Shown: positions 37,540-47,827 of the stretch, piece after piece
Numbering within the stretch: the stretch's first letter is position 1
Layout of the letters: every line of letters starts with the position of its first letter
NCBI RefSeq assembly: GCF_932294415.1
Contig: NC_065543.1
Span: 43,670,277-43,734,276 of the forward strand
Direction of reading: 5' to 3'
Length of the DNA: 64,000 bases
Source: Quercus robur
Lineage: Eukaryota > Streptophyta > Magnoliopsida > Fagales > Fagaceae
Translations under genes and position numbers: made by a program
The notes under the pieces: generated by a model
Database searches by the model: none
What the model saw: only the letters and a program-made list of their open reading frames with translations
What the model was told of the DNA's origin: nothing

Positions 37540-38558
37540 TAAGGTGCTCGGCAATGGACTTACCTTCTTTAAGCTTCAAATTCACAAGCTTTCTAGCAAT
37601 AAAAGCTTTATTTTGAGCTGTCTTTCTTTCATAAAGACTCCTTAATTTTTCCCAAAGAGCCTCTACATTTTTTTCCTAAGACACATGGTGAAAAACACTA
37701 ACATCGATGCATTGTCTAATACACCCGATAGTTTTTTCTATTTAATTTCTCTCAATCTCTATCTGACATATCACTAGGCTTGACACTATCACCCTCAATA
37801 GGGTCATGTAAATCCTTGCAATAAAGGACATCCTCCATCATCGACCTCCAAATCGAATAACTTGATGCCGAGAGTTTAACCATAGTATTCATAGTCATAT
37901 TCTCCATTTAATCCAACACAAGAGAGTCAAACCTAAGCAACCAAAAGCTCTAATACCACTTGTTGGGGAAAACTCCCAATCCCCTCTATGTCTATGTATG
38001 AATTAAAATATATAACTACCAAGCAATAGCAATATTATGGAAACAAAAAAATTCCAACAAGCACCACATAAACACAACCACATAAGAACACCAAATCTTA
38101 CGTGAAAAATCCTTCGGTATAGAGAGAAAAACCACAAGGCAGTTCCGAAAAAATCCACTATAAAATAAAGATTACAACTATCAAGTTTATACTAAACTTG
38201 AGTCTACAATAAATTGGATATAATCTTAGGGAGTAAATACAATATTACCACAAAACCAGTAACAAAATCTTCCTATGAATACTCCAACTCTCCATAGATA
38301 TAGTAATCAAATACTCCACGAGAACTCCATCAATTTATCTTCCTTATGTATAACTTGAGAAAAGAAAAATGTTTCACTCTTTCACACTCTCACTGTGTCT
38401 CTCCTTTTGTGTTTCTTGCTCACTCTGAAACTCACCACAAATGGCCGAATATGGCCCTCTAATTCAGCTCTTTGCTCAAGGCCGAATGGCCTTTGCTTGT
38501 TTCTTTTCTTTTTCTTGCTTCAGCGTGTCCTGCTCAGCTTTGCATCACTTTTCATTAA

Positions 38559-39236
38559 GGCTGTGTTTGGTTGCCGTAAAACGTTTTCCGGAAAATACAT
38601 ATTTTCCGGAAATGCTAATTTCTGGAAAAGGAAAATATTTCTGTGTGTTTGGTTGCATTTCAAAAAATTTTCCGGAAAATATTTTCTAGTGTTTGGAAAA
38701 GAAGAAAGGAAAACACAAATCCAGACAGAAGCCACAACCCAAAAAACACAAATCCAGCAAACACGATCGCGATCTCGTGAAGGCGAGATCGCGATCAACG
38801 TCGCGATCTCGCGACGGCGCGATCTCGCGTTCGTGAGATCGCGATCGACGCTTCACAAGATCGCGCCGTCGATCGCGATCTCGATCCGACGCGATCTCAC
38901 GAAGGCGAGATTGCAATCGACGCTTCGCGAGATCGCGATCTCGCGAAGCGTCGATCGCCGTCGTCGGACTGGTCTTATCCTCTCGCGCGCGCGGACTGGA
39001 GCTCGGACTGGTCTTCTCCTCTCGCGCGCGCGCGCTCTCTCTCTCTCTCTCTCTCTCTTTCTGGAAATCCTTTGAAGTGAAAATAGAAGTGGTAATTGAT
39101 TTCCGTGGTCAAAGGCCTTTTTTTTCGGTCAACGGATTTCAATTTCCGGAAAATAGAATTTTCCAGACCGACCAAACACACCTATTTTCCAGAAAATCAT
39201 TTCCGAAATCACTTTGAAGTCGATTCAAACGCAGCC
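38559..39236. mobile_element. Tourist-like MITE, GC-rich interior, inside the Copia LTR
   Basis: 678 bp, left end ggctgtgtttggttgcc, right end in reverse ggctgcgtttgaatcga, flanked by TAA on each side (38556-38558, 39237-39239). The ends repeat 'ttttccggaaaat'. The centre (38763-38970) is exceptionally CpG-rich and palindromic. Frames across it (226 codons) are Arg-Ser rich by composition only. Confidence 0.8.
38763..38970. repeat. CpG-dense palindromic GATC repeats
   Basis: About 200 bases made of overlapping 'cgcgatctcgcga' and 'gcgatcgacgc' type units in both orientations, in a region otherwise poor in CpG. It forms the core of the MITE at 38559-39236. A (CT)n run follows at 39031-39060. 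Confidence 0.88.
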
Positions 39237-39383
39237 TAAGAAAAGTCATACCTTTCCATCATGCTCAGCTTTGCATTCAACCAAAAAATTGACTTTGTGA
39301 GGTTGAAAAGACAAGCTCATAAATGAGCCTTGACAAGAGTGGCAAGCAAGTGGGCTGGACCCACACGGTGCTTGCACCCAACA

Positions 39384-40463
39384 ACCACAAAGTACTTGTT
39401 TTCAAATTTCCAGAAGACTCTGATTTTACATTGCAAAATCACAGGTCATATAAGGGATCTCCCTCTTCATCTGTGGCTATGCACATCAGTTCAGTTGTTA
39501 ACTGAACATAAAAGGTTTTCAATCTATGATGACAGTATATCAAATATGAATTCTTCCAAGCAAATATTCTCGAAATCAATGGAAACTTGAAGCTCATTCT
39601 TCTACACTATATATGCTGAAATCGCTAGTTATTTGGTATGAAAAATGCTTTGGACTTGATTTATTTCTAGTAGTAAACTTTTTATTCATCTCTCTCTCTT
39701 CTCTCTCTCTCTATAAAGCTTCCTGTTTTTCTACTAGAACTACCTCCTTCTTGTTAATGATATTCAAGGCCCTTTCAAAGTTCAGGTTGTACAGTTCTTT
39801 ATTGGTTCCTGTGTGCTAGTTCCATAATTCATTTGCATTGGATGCTATTACATGTTTTTTACTCTAATTAGAATTTTTTTTTTTATGTAGTTAATTTCTT
39901 GTTTTGTGGCTTTTCTGCTCATCAAGCCGTATATATGCAGGAGAAACATATGCTGGAATTTTATGTTTCTAGCAATGATAGCCTAAAAAACAGGATATAT
40001 TACTCTTTATTGAATAAAAATCCAGTCCTAATTTGATACTTTATGGATTACTAATCACAACTTATGAATTCTTTTTTTCCCTTTATAAAGTAATTACCAA
40101 AATTGAAAATAGAAAAAAAAAAATTCACACATGTTATATGGTAGTTGGTAGAACATATGGTGTAAGGATCATCTTCATTTAAAATTGATTCATTTCTTGA
40201 TTTAGATTAAATATTACAAATATAAATATGCATCTAGCAACATTATATATTTAAAATTTTAAATAACATGACACTGTGAAGACTCTTAGATTAGAACACT
40301 AATGAGATAACATGACTTTTATTCCTTCTTATTGGTCCCCCATGCTAAAAGTATCTTTTTGGTAATCATACCACTTTAAAAAACGGTTCAATTGTTATCT
40401 GGATGCCGCATTTTTTAATAAAGAAATCAAGTGATAGAAGTGTATTTTTGTTTTGCAGCAAAT
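39384..40463. other. Upstream region of UGT copy B
   Basis: Homologous by eye to 28000-28950 upstream of copy A, but without the MOS14 exon: copy B jumps from 'gctcatcaagcc' to 'gcaggagaaac'. It ends with a conserved 'tgtatttttgttttgcag', a likely splice acceptor of a leader intron. Confidence 0.6.
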
Positions 40464-41837
40464 ATGAGTGACAAAACCTTTCACATAGTCATGTACCCAT
40501 GGTTTGCCATGGGCCATTTAACCTCATTCCTTCACATCTCCAACAAACTTGCTGAGAGAGGCCACAGAATCTCTTTCTTCTTGCCAAAAAAACCTCAAGC
40601 TAAGCTAGAGCCTCTCAATCTTCACAAAGACCTCATTTCTTTCATCCCAATAATTGTTCCACATGTTGATGGACTCCAACCTGGTGCTGAAACAACAGCA
40701 GATGTTCCTTTCCCATTGCAGTTTCTCCTCTGGAATGCAATAGACCTTACTGCACCCTCCATTGAAGCTTCGCTTTGTAACCTCAAACCCCATTTTGTGT
40801 TCTATGATTTTGCTCACTGGTTACCCGCGTTGGCATGTCGGCTAGGCATTAAGTCGGTACAATATTGCAGCATTAGCCCGGCATCTGTAGGGTTTTTGAT
40901 AAGCCCTGAAAGAAAACTCGATGAAAAACCATTAACAGCAGCTGATTATATGGAACCTCCCCCAAGTTTCCCACCTTCATCGATCAAGTTACGCCCATTT
41001 GAAGCTCGACATCTAACCTTTGCAGGGGTGAAACAAAATGGCCAAGACATATCATTCCTGGAACGCCAACTGATCTCTTTCAATGATTCTGATGCGATTA
41101 GTTTCAAAACTTGCATGGAGATGGAAGGGCCTTACTGTGACTATGTTGAAAAACAATTCAAAAAACCTGTTATTCTTGCAGGGCCAGTGGTGCCTAAGCC
41201 ACCAACAACAGCATTAGAAGAGAAATGGGCAAAGTGGTTGGATAGCTTCAAGGCCAAAACTGTGATATTCTGTGCATTTGGAAGTGAATGCATTTTAAAG
41301 AAAGATCAGTTTCAAGAACTGGTTTTGGGTTTTGAGCTAACAGGCTTGCCTTTTTTGGCTGCACTAAAACCACCAATGGAGGCCAAAACAATTGAATCTG
41401 CATTTCCAGAAGGGTTTGAAGAGAGGGTAAAAGGAAGAGGGGTTGTTCATGGGGATTGGGTTCAGCAGCAGTTGATACTGAGGCATCCTTCTGTGGGGTG
41501 CTTTGTGACACATTGTGGGTCTGGTTCTTTATCTGAGGCCATGGTGACTGAGTGCCAATTGGTGCTGGTACCACACATTGGGGATCAAATTATCAATGCA
41601 AGGCTGATGGGTGGAGATCTAAAAGTGGGAGTTGAAGTTGAGAAAGGTGAGGAAGATGGGCTGTTTACTAGTGAAGGTGTATGCAATGCAGTGAAGGCTG
41701 TAATGGATTATGATAGTGAAGTGGGGAACGAGGTGAGAGCCAACCATGCTAAATGGAGAGAGTTCTTATCCAGCAAAGGGCTTGAAAACTCCTACATTGA
41801 TAACTTTGTTCAACAGCTGCACTCTCTGCTCAAATGA
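40464..41837 (+). CDS. UDP-glycosyltransferase, UGT79-like, copy B
   Basis: 457 residues in one exon, close to 90% identical to copy A by eye. Catalytic H18 and D115 are kept. The PSPG box is complete at 44 residues (332-375), again with Ser-Gly where Trp-Asn is canonical. Differences from A cluster in the acceptor half (for example residues 186-210), which in this superfamily decides the acceptor, so altered specificity is possible but unproven. The start is the ATG of MSDKTF, eleven codons inside the longest frame and just after the putative splice acceptor. The 5' region was split by the Copia element at 33047-39383, whose nearer edge is 1.1 kb upstream of the ATG, so regulation may differ from copy A. 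Confidence 0.88.
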   Translation: MSDKTFHIVMYPWFAMGHLTSFLHISNKLAERGHRISFFLPKKPQAKLEPLNLHKDLISFIPIIVPHVDGLQPGAETTADVPFPLQFLLWNAIDLTAPSIEASLCNLKPHFVFYDFAHWLPALACRLGIKSVQYCSISPASVGFLISPERKLDEKPLTAADYMEPPPSFPPSSIKLRPFEARHLTFAGVKQNGQDISFLERQLISFNDSDAISFKTCMEMEGPYCDYVEKQFKKPVILAGPVVPKPPTTALEEKWAKWLDSFKAKTVIFCAFGSECILKKDQFQELVLGFELTGLPFLAALKPPMEAKTIESAFPEGFEERVKGRGVVHGDWVQQQLILRHPSVGCFVTHCGSGSLSEAMVTECQLVLVPHIGDQIINARLMGGDLKVGVEVEKGEEDGLFTSEGVCNAVKAVMDYDSEVGNEVRANHAKWREFLSSKGLENSYIDNFVQQLHSLLK

Positions 41838-43584
41838 TTTTATGATGATCATGTTTTGGAAGTTAGCTATATATATATTTTCATCATGACTACTGTTCTC
41901 ATGAATCACACCAATATTTGCTAACTAATGGTCTTGATTGAAGTTATTTAGTTTGGTTTAAAGAAGCATATATGTTAGGCATGAATGCATGATTTTTATT
42001 TTGAGTGATGAAGATGGGAAGGTAAAGATGAAATATATTGTATTAAAGCTTTTAATAATGATTATCTTTGAAGGATTGATTTTGATTTGTACAATTTAGA
42101 TAATAATTAAATCTATAGATTATGTTCCATATGGAAATGTTCTTTGCATTTTATGCACCTTTTAAGTTCACAAGAATGAGATAACATCTACATGAGAATC
42201 TTCTTACAAAGAAAGGTCAAATTTCAAAGTTTTCAATATATTTTACATCATGGCATTTCATTTACAAGATTGAAATCCTTTTCATTACAAGATGATCTAT
42301 AAAACAATATTCACACCACCACCGAAACACCCCCCCGGGCGGGGGTTACAAGATGAAAGAAAAAAGAAAAGTGAAGATCTACTTTGGAAAGCAATTGACA
42401 AAGGCAATGAATTTGCAAAATATGCACTTGGAGCCTGCCTTGGAAAATAGCGGGCAATCCTCTCCCCCCTCCCCCCCCCCCCAACCCAAATTTTTTTTTT
42501 ATTATAAATTATTATTATATATTAGGTATTAATTTTAGTAATTTTGTTCTATAAAATTACACTTAGTCCCCCTTATCAATAGCATTAATTCTTTTAAGTG
42601 GTGGACTAAAATTATTATTAAATACTATATATAGGTATTAATTTTAGTAATTTTGTTCTATAAAATTACATTTTACCTCTTAACAATATCATTAATTCTT
42701 TTAAGAGTAAAGCTATAGCTACAAACTTTTCTAAAATATTTTTACAAACTTTTGAGGTAGCAAACTCTTATTGGTTTGCATTTAAGTCCATCACTTACAT
42801 AACTTTTTTACATAAAAATAGTCACTAACCACATCAATAATTTATAAAAATGTTTGTAACTCTAATGTTTTCCTCATTTTAATGGCCATAAAAAATATAT
42901 AGATCTAAAATCTAAAACTAAATAAACAACCCCAAAAAATTAGCCCAGCAACAAAAATTACCAATAGAAAAAATAAATAAAGCCCAATCAACCAATTTCA
43001 CTAAAAACAAACAAACAATCCGGCCCTTTAAAAAAATTTAAACAAAATAATTTTGTCATTGCCCAGCAATACCCATCAAATACACTTAAAAAAAATAAAA
43101 ATAAAAACCCTCAGTGACTAAATAGCATAGTAAGATGCTAGTCACCGTACACAATCAACAGTAAAGCCACCTACCTAATTCCAATTCCTAGCTTTGTTCC
43201 TACTTGGAGTTGCTGTATTTTGTAAAACAAAATCAAAGAAATGATATATAAAATACGTGATTGAGATAGTAACATGAGAAAATGCGCCTTCAATGTTCAT
43301 AAGGTGGATCATGTTTCAACAAATGTTAACTGGCTTTCAAATCTATATACTTGAACCAACAATCATTTCTTATGACTTTGGGGTTTTTTTTTCTTTCTTA
43401 TGACTTTGGGATTTCTTTTGGTTGTTGAGATTTTTGTTACTGTTTGTTGTTGTTGTGATTTTGGAATTTTGTTGCTGTTATGATTTTGGGTTGAGAGGAT
43501 AAAGTCGCAGAACTAAAAGAGAAAGAAAAATAGGGAGAAAAGGGTGGTGGGTTCTAATTAGAACAAAAAATCACATTTTTACCT
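41838..43584. other. 3' flank of UGT copy B and dispersed repeat
   Basis: The first 300 bases match the 3' flanks of copies A and C. A poly(C)-rich stretch occurs at 42459-42482. About 42480-43200 aligns with 51540-52105 and is listed separately. The last 380 bases are T-rich with 'gttgttgttgtga' runs and no gene. Confidence 0.5.
42490..43200 (+). repeat. Dispersed repeat family, copy 1
   Basis: Shares long stretches with 51540-52105, including 'aattttgttctataaaatta' and 'ttgtaactctaatgttttcc'. Its left part contains an internal duplication ('ttttagtaattttgttcta' near 42533 and 42640). Probably a non-autonomous DNA element, since the other copy ends in sequence like 'ggctccatccctg'. Confidence 0.6.
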
Positions 43585-43636
43585 TACTTTGGACTTTTTT
43601 TTTTTTTTTTTTTTTTGGTTAATGGGGAATATTGCA

Positions 43637-46600
43637 TTAACTAGCCATAAAAGGCGAAGTGTTGGCTACAAGCCTTAAGGAGTACATTCCAAGAGCATCA
43701 GAATTTAAAATATTACAAAGATCTTCCGAATTAGGAATGTCCAAAACAACAAAATTCCCATCAAGGTTGCAGCCACCTTTAGCAAGCAAGTCCGCACATC
43801 TATTCGCTTCCCGAAAGACATGGTTGACCCTCACTTGCTGGAACTGGCGAAGGAGGAATCTGCAATCATTAAGCAGCGAAGAGAAGGAGTTATTGCAAGT
43901 TTTGGAAGAAAGAAGCAAGTTAACCACAATTTGAGCATCCAACTCCACAAAAAGCTTAGAGATGCCAAGTTGGGAAGCAAGTAGCAGCCCATCCTTCAGC
44001 GCCCAGAATTCAGCAACAATACTGGAAGCAAAACCGATCTGCCTCATGTACCCTTTAACCCAATTCCCTTGATAATCACGTATTAGACCTCCCCCACCAG
44101 CCTTGCCCGGATTTCCAAGTGCAGCACCATCCGAATTCAGCTTAAACCAGCCAATCGGTGGACTGAGCCAACGCACCTGAACAGCAGTATAGTGTTTGGA
44201 CTTTTGGGATTTGCTAACACAGTAGAAATATTCTGTCACAGCTTGGATACAAGACAAATACAGCTTTGGATTGGCTGGACAGTTATTAAAAACAGCTCTA
44301 TTTCTATGTTTCCATAGCCACCAGACAGCAAAAGGAAAAATGAAACACCAGGGAAGGCCTTTAGCTTGGATGTTTTTGCTGCACAAGCAGTTCAATCTAA
44401 GCCAACTCAGCAAATCAACAGTAAGGAAATCAGTAAACACCTGAGGCACCCCAATGGAAAGCCAAAATTTCCTAGCAAAAGTGCAATCTCTGAGTACATG
44501 TAATATCGACTCCTCTTGCACATTACATAAGGGGCAGAAAACAGAGCAGTCAACACCCCTGTGTTTAATCACCTGCCTAGTGGGTAAGCTAGCATGGTTG
44601 CACAGCCACAGAAAGTGCCTAATTTTAGGCAGAGTATCCACACCCCAAACCCAGCCGCCAGAAAAAGGAAGAGGATTTGGATGATCAGCAGAAGCTAACC
44701 GGTAGGCAGAGTCCATACTGAATTCACCATCCGCTGAAAATTTCCACATTAAAGTATCCTCCCTTTCACCGAAAGATTGAATAGGAATGGCTTGAATTTT
44801 ATCAATTACCACCTTAGGAAAAACAAAAGAAGTTTTCCCAAGGTTCCACTGCCCATTAAGATGAATATCCGAAATAGTAAATGACTCCTCATGTTGGGAA
44901 AGAGGCCCCTCAATTAAATTTCTCATAGTGTTACCCTTCACCCAGTTACTGTCCCAAAAACTTAGTTTCGACTTGTTCCCCACATTCCAACAAATACCTT
45001 GTTTAAATATAGGAAACCCCATTTTAATTGCAGCCCAATTAGAAGAGCAAGGCAGCTTCTCCGGATTCAAAGAAACCTGACGCTGCTGGGAGCAATATTT
45101 GTTCAATAAGACTTTTGCCCACAAGGCATCTTGGTCGTAATAGAGTCTCCAATTGAGCTTAGCAAGTAAGGCAATGTTTTTAGCCCTTGCTGCCTGGATG
45201 CCGAGCCCCCCTTCCTCCTTGGGCCTAATTATTTTGCTCCAGCCAACCAGGTGGAGCCTTCTCTTCTCTGCAGAAGAACCCCACAAGAAGTCTCTGTTGA
45301 CTTTATCAAGTTTTTCACAAATATGACTCGGCAAAGCAGCCCCCTGCATTACATAATTAGGGATAGCAGCCATGACAGATTTGACAAGAACCGTTCTACC
45401 AGCGAAAGATAGGAATTTAGTTTTCCACCCGGAAAGCTTAGAGATAACCCTTTCCACAACAAAATTGTATCTATTCCGGGCTGCACCTTTGTGGTTTAGG
45501 GGAAAGCCTAAGTATTTTCCAATATTTGTAGTTTCAGCAATATCAAGAATATCACAGATATCCTCTCTAATGTTTGGGGAGACATTGGGCGAGAAATAAA
45601 TGCGGGACTTATCAGCACTAACCAGCTGCCCGGATTCCTTGCAAAAGGTATTCAGTACCTTCTTAATGGATTCAGCACCTTCCTTATCCGCTTTGGCAAA
45701 AAGCATAAGGTCATCGGCAAAGAAAAGGTGTGAAACACCCACATTATGCCTAGAGGCTTTCAATGGTGTCCAATTTTCCAACCTACAACTTTCATTGATG
45801 AGATATCCAAGATACTCCATGCAAAGGATGAAAAGGCATGGAGAGAGGGGATCGCCTTGACGAATCCCTCTAGTGGGCTTGAAGGTGCTAGATTTTCCTC
45901 CATTAATGAGAATAGAAATGGTCGTGGTTGACACACAACTCATAATCAACTTAATCAACTCATGAGGAAAACAAAAAGCTTGGAGGACTTTACGGATGAA
46001 TGACCACTCAAGACGGTCATAAGCCTTCACAAGATCCACTTTAATGGCCATGAAGCCCACTCTACCCTTCTTTTTATCTAAGGAGTGAATAAGCTCTTGT
46101 GCAACAACAACATTGTCCAACCCCCTTCTCCCCGGAACAAAGGCAGTCTGATTTGGTGAAATAAGTTTATCCAAAAAGGGTCTAATGCGGCCAACAATGA
46201 TTTTTGTAACCACCTTATAGATGGTGTTGCATAGACTAATCGGTCTAAAATTACCCAGACTTTCCGGGCTGGTGCACTTAGGTATGAGTGAGATCAAGGT
46301 TTCATTAAGAAAATCAGGCATCACCCTAGACTCAAAAATGTTAGAAACTTCTAAACATACAGAGTTTTTAACGTCATTCCAAAAATATTGGAAAAACCCT
46401 GCATGAAGTCCGTCAGGTCCAGGAGCCTTAAAAGGTTTTAAAGCCCAAAGGCCATGTCTAATCTCATCCTCCAAAACAGGGCCGGCCAGTATGGATCTCT
46501 CATCCTCGGATAGAAAGCTGCAACTAGAAAATAGGGCCACTGGATCAGCGGAAGAGAAAAGAAACTCCGTACAGAAAATCTCCTTAAAACCCGAAAGAAT

Positions 46601-47827
46601 GTATTCTTTAACTTCTTCTTCATCAGTAATCCAATCCCCAACAGAATTTTTTAACATTCTAATCTTGTTCCTATGCCTCCTGACCAGTGTGGAAACATGA
46701 AAAAATGAGGTGTTGGAATCACCATACGCAGCCCAATTAAGACGAGATTTTAAGGCCCAGAATTCTTCCTCTTGTTGCATTATTGATTTATAATCATCGA
46801 TGAGACTTTTTTCTAGTTGAATCAGGAAATGACTAGGGCCATTGGAAAGGGCTTTTTGGACCCCATTTATCCTGGCTAAAACCCTTTTCTTCCGGGCAAA
46901 AATATTCCCAAAAACCAATCTATTCCACTGCTTGGCATTAACCACAAAGCTTTTAATAGCTGAATGGAGGTCAAGCCCAGGCTCCCAAGTATTCCTAACC
47001 ACATTAGGAAAATCAGGATGGTGCATCCACATGGTATGAAACCTAAAAGGTTTATCAGTAGCCATAGGAGGAGGCCTAGATAACTCAAGAAGAACAGGGC
47101 AGTGATCGGAAAAAACCCTGGGCAAATGGGTCACCGTAGCTTCGGGATACAGAATTCTCCAAGCAGGATTCGCAAAGCATCTATCAATGCGTTCTAAAAT
47201 AAGATCCGAAATTTGCCGACAATTAGACCAGGTGTATTTTGGTCCAGAAAAACCAAGGTCCAGGAAGTTACAATCATCCAGACAGGATTTAAATTCTAAT
47301 GCTCTATTAAGATTGATTTGCCTACCCCCCAGTTTATCATTCCCACACAGAATTTCATTAAAATCACCAAGAAGCAACCATGGAAGATTATGTAATAGAG
47401 CAACTTGGGATAAATTAGCCCATAAAATTTTTCTTTCAGCAAGGCGGGGACTCGCATAAACAGCAGAAATAAGCCAAGAAAATTCAGAATTGCATACCTT
47501 AATAGTAGCATGTATCTCTTGTTCTGTGGCAGCCAGGACAAACACCTCCACCTCCTCTTTCTTCCAGAGCAGCCAAAGTCCTCCCGCATATCCAATGGTA
47601 TCAGTGACAAAGAATCCATCGAAAGGGAGACCCTCAATAATCTTGGTAGCTCTATCACCACCCACTCTTGTTTCAGTGATAATCATAATGGCCGGAAAGT
47701 GATTGACTGCCATTTCAAAAACCCTTCTCGTGAAGTCCCCATTCAGGGCACCCCTACAATTCCACAAAAGAATATTCATTTTGGAACTCTTGATATTCGG
47801 CACTTCCATAGAATTAGTCCCCATCAT
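43637..47827 (-). CDS. LINE ORF2: endonuclease, reverse transcriptase, RNase H
   Basis: 1396 residues from an ATG at 47827. Domains in order: APE-type endonuclease (about 17-245, starting MNILLWNCRG, with LLGDFNEIL and SDHCPVLLEL), reverse transcriptase (about 470-770, active site FADD near 704), a zf-RVT cysteine motif (about 1060-1150) and a C-terminal RNase H (about 1228-1355, beginning KLNSDGAALGNPG). It nicks DNA and copies element RNA at the target. The frame is open upstream to 48418, but those 197 codons overlap ORF1 and do not resemble an endonuclease. The chosen ATG overlaps the end of ORF1 in ATGATGGGGACTAA, a layout suited to termination-reinitiation. No disabling change was seen. 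Confidence 0.9.
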   Translation of the reverse strand: MMGTNSMEVPNIKSSKMNILLWNCRGALNGDFTRRVFEMAVNHFPAIMIITETRVGGDRATKIIEGLPFDGFFVTDTIGYAGGLWLLWKKEEVEVFVLAATEQEIHATIKVCNSEFSWLISAVYASPRLAERKILWANLSQVALLHNLPWLLLGDFNEILCGNDKLGGRQINLNRALEFKSCLDDCNFLDLGFSGPKYTWSNCRQISDLILERIDRCFANPAWRILYPEATVTHLPRVFSDHCPVLLELSRPPPMATDKPFRFHTMWMHHPDFPNVVRNTWEPGLDLHSAIKSFVVNAKQWNRLVFGNIFARKKRVLARINGVQKALSNGPSHFLIQLEKSLIDDYKSIMQQEEEFWALKSRLNWAAYGDSNTSFFHVSTLVRRHRNKIRMLKNSVGDWITDEEEVKEYILSGFKEIFCTEFLFSSADPVALFSSCSFLSEDERSILAGPVLEDEIRHGLWALKPFKAPGPDGLHAGFFQYFWNDVKNSVCLEVSNIFESRVMPDFLNETLISLIPKCTSPESLGNFRPISLCNTIYKVVTKIIVGRIRPFLDKLISPNQTAFVPGRRGLDNVVVAQELIHSLDKKKGRVGFMAIKVDLVKAYDRLEWSFIRKVLQAFCFPHELIKLIMSCVSTTTISILINGGKSSTFKPTRGIRQGDPLSPCLFILCMEYLGYLINESCRLENWTPLKASRHNVGVSHLFFADDLMLFAKADKEGAESIKKVLNTFCKESGQLVSADKSRIYFSPNVSPNIREDICDILDIAETTNIGKYLGFPLNHKGAARNRYNFVVERVISKLSGWKTKFLSFAGRTVLVKSVMAAIPNYVMQGAALPSHICEKLDKVNRDFLWGSSAEKRRLHLVGWSKIIRPKEEGGLGIQAARAKNIALLAKLNWRLYYDQDALWAKVLLNKYCSQQRQVSLNPEKLPCSSNWAAIKMGFPIFKQGICWNVGNKSKLSFWDSNWVKGNTMRNLIEGPLSQHEESFTISDIHLNGQWNLGKTSFVFPKVVIDKIQAIPIQSFGEREDTLMWKFSADGEFSMDSAYRLASADHPNPLPFSGGWVWGVDTLPKIRHFLWLCNHASLPTRQVIKHRGVDCSVFCPLCNVQEESILHVLRDCTFARKFWLSIGVPQVFTDFLTVDLLSWLRLNCLCSKNIQAKGLPWCFIFPFAVWWLWKHRNRAVFNNCPANPKLYLSCIQAVTEYFYCVSKSQKSKHYTAVQVRWLSPPIGWFKLNSDGAALGNPGKAGGGGLIRDYQGNWVKGYMRQIGFASSIVAEFWALKDGLLLASQLGISKLFVELDAQIVVNLLLSSKTCNNSFSSLLNDCRFLLRQFQQVRVNHVFREANRCADLLAKGGCNLDGNFVVLDIPNSEDLCNILNSDALGMYSLRLVANTSPFMAS

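Larger units (their letters stand above)
33047..39383 (-). mobile_element. Ty1/Copia LTR retrotransposon, broken, old
   Basis: LTRs at 33047-33851 and 37961-39383 (the latter enlarged by a MITE) enclose a minus-strand interior. Next to the right LTR is a primer-binding site, tggtattagagc, close to the initiator-tRNA-Met type. Next to the left LTR is a purine tract, ggagggggagat. Domains in order on the minus strand: gag with a CCHC zinc knuckle (about 36.8-37.7 kb), integrase (about 35.7-36.6), reverse transcriptase (about 34.4-35.5) and RNase H (about 34.0-34.3). It is broken, with at least half a dozen interruptions plus two inserted MITEs. The LTRs differ by roughly 10% by eye, so it is several million years old. 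It is inserted in the duplicated upstream region of UGT copy B. Confidence 0.9.
37961..39383 (-). repeat. Copia LTR, right copy, enlarged by a MITE
   Basis: Partner of 33047-33851. It is 1423 bases because a 678-bp MITE plus its TAA duplication interrupts it; without these it is about 742 bases. Confidence 0.88.

Noticed and set aside
38395-39075. 226-codon plus-strand frame
   Set aside because: Arises from the Copia LTR and the CpG-rich MITE; Arg-Ser composition follows from the repeat words.
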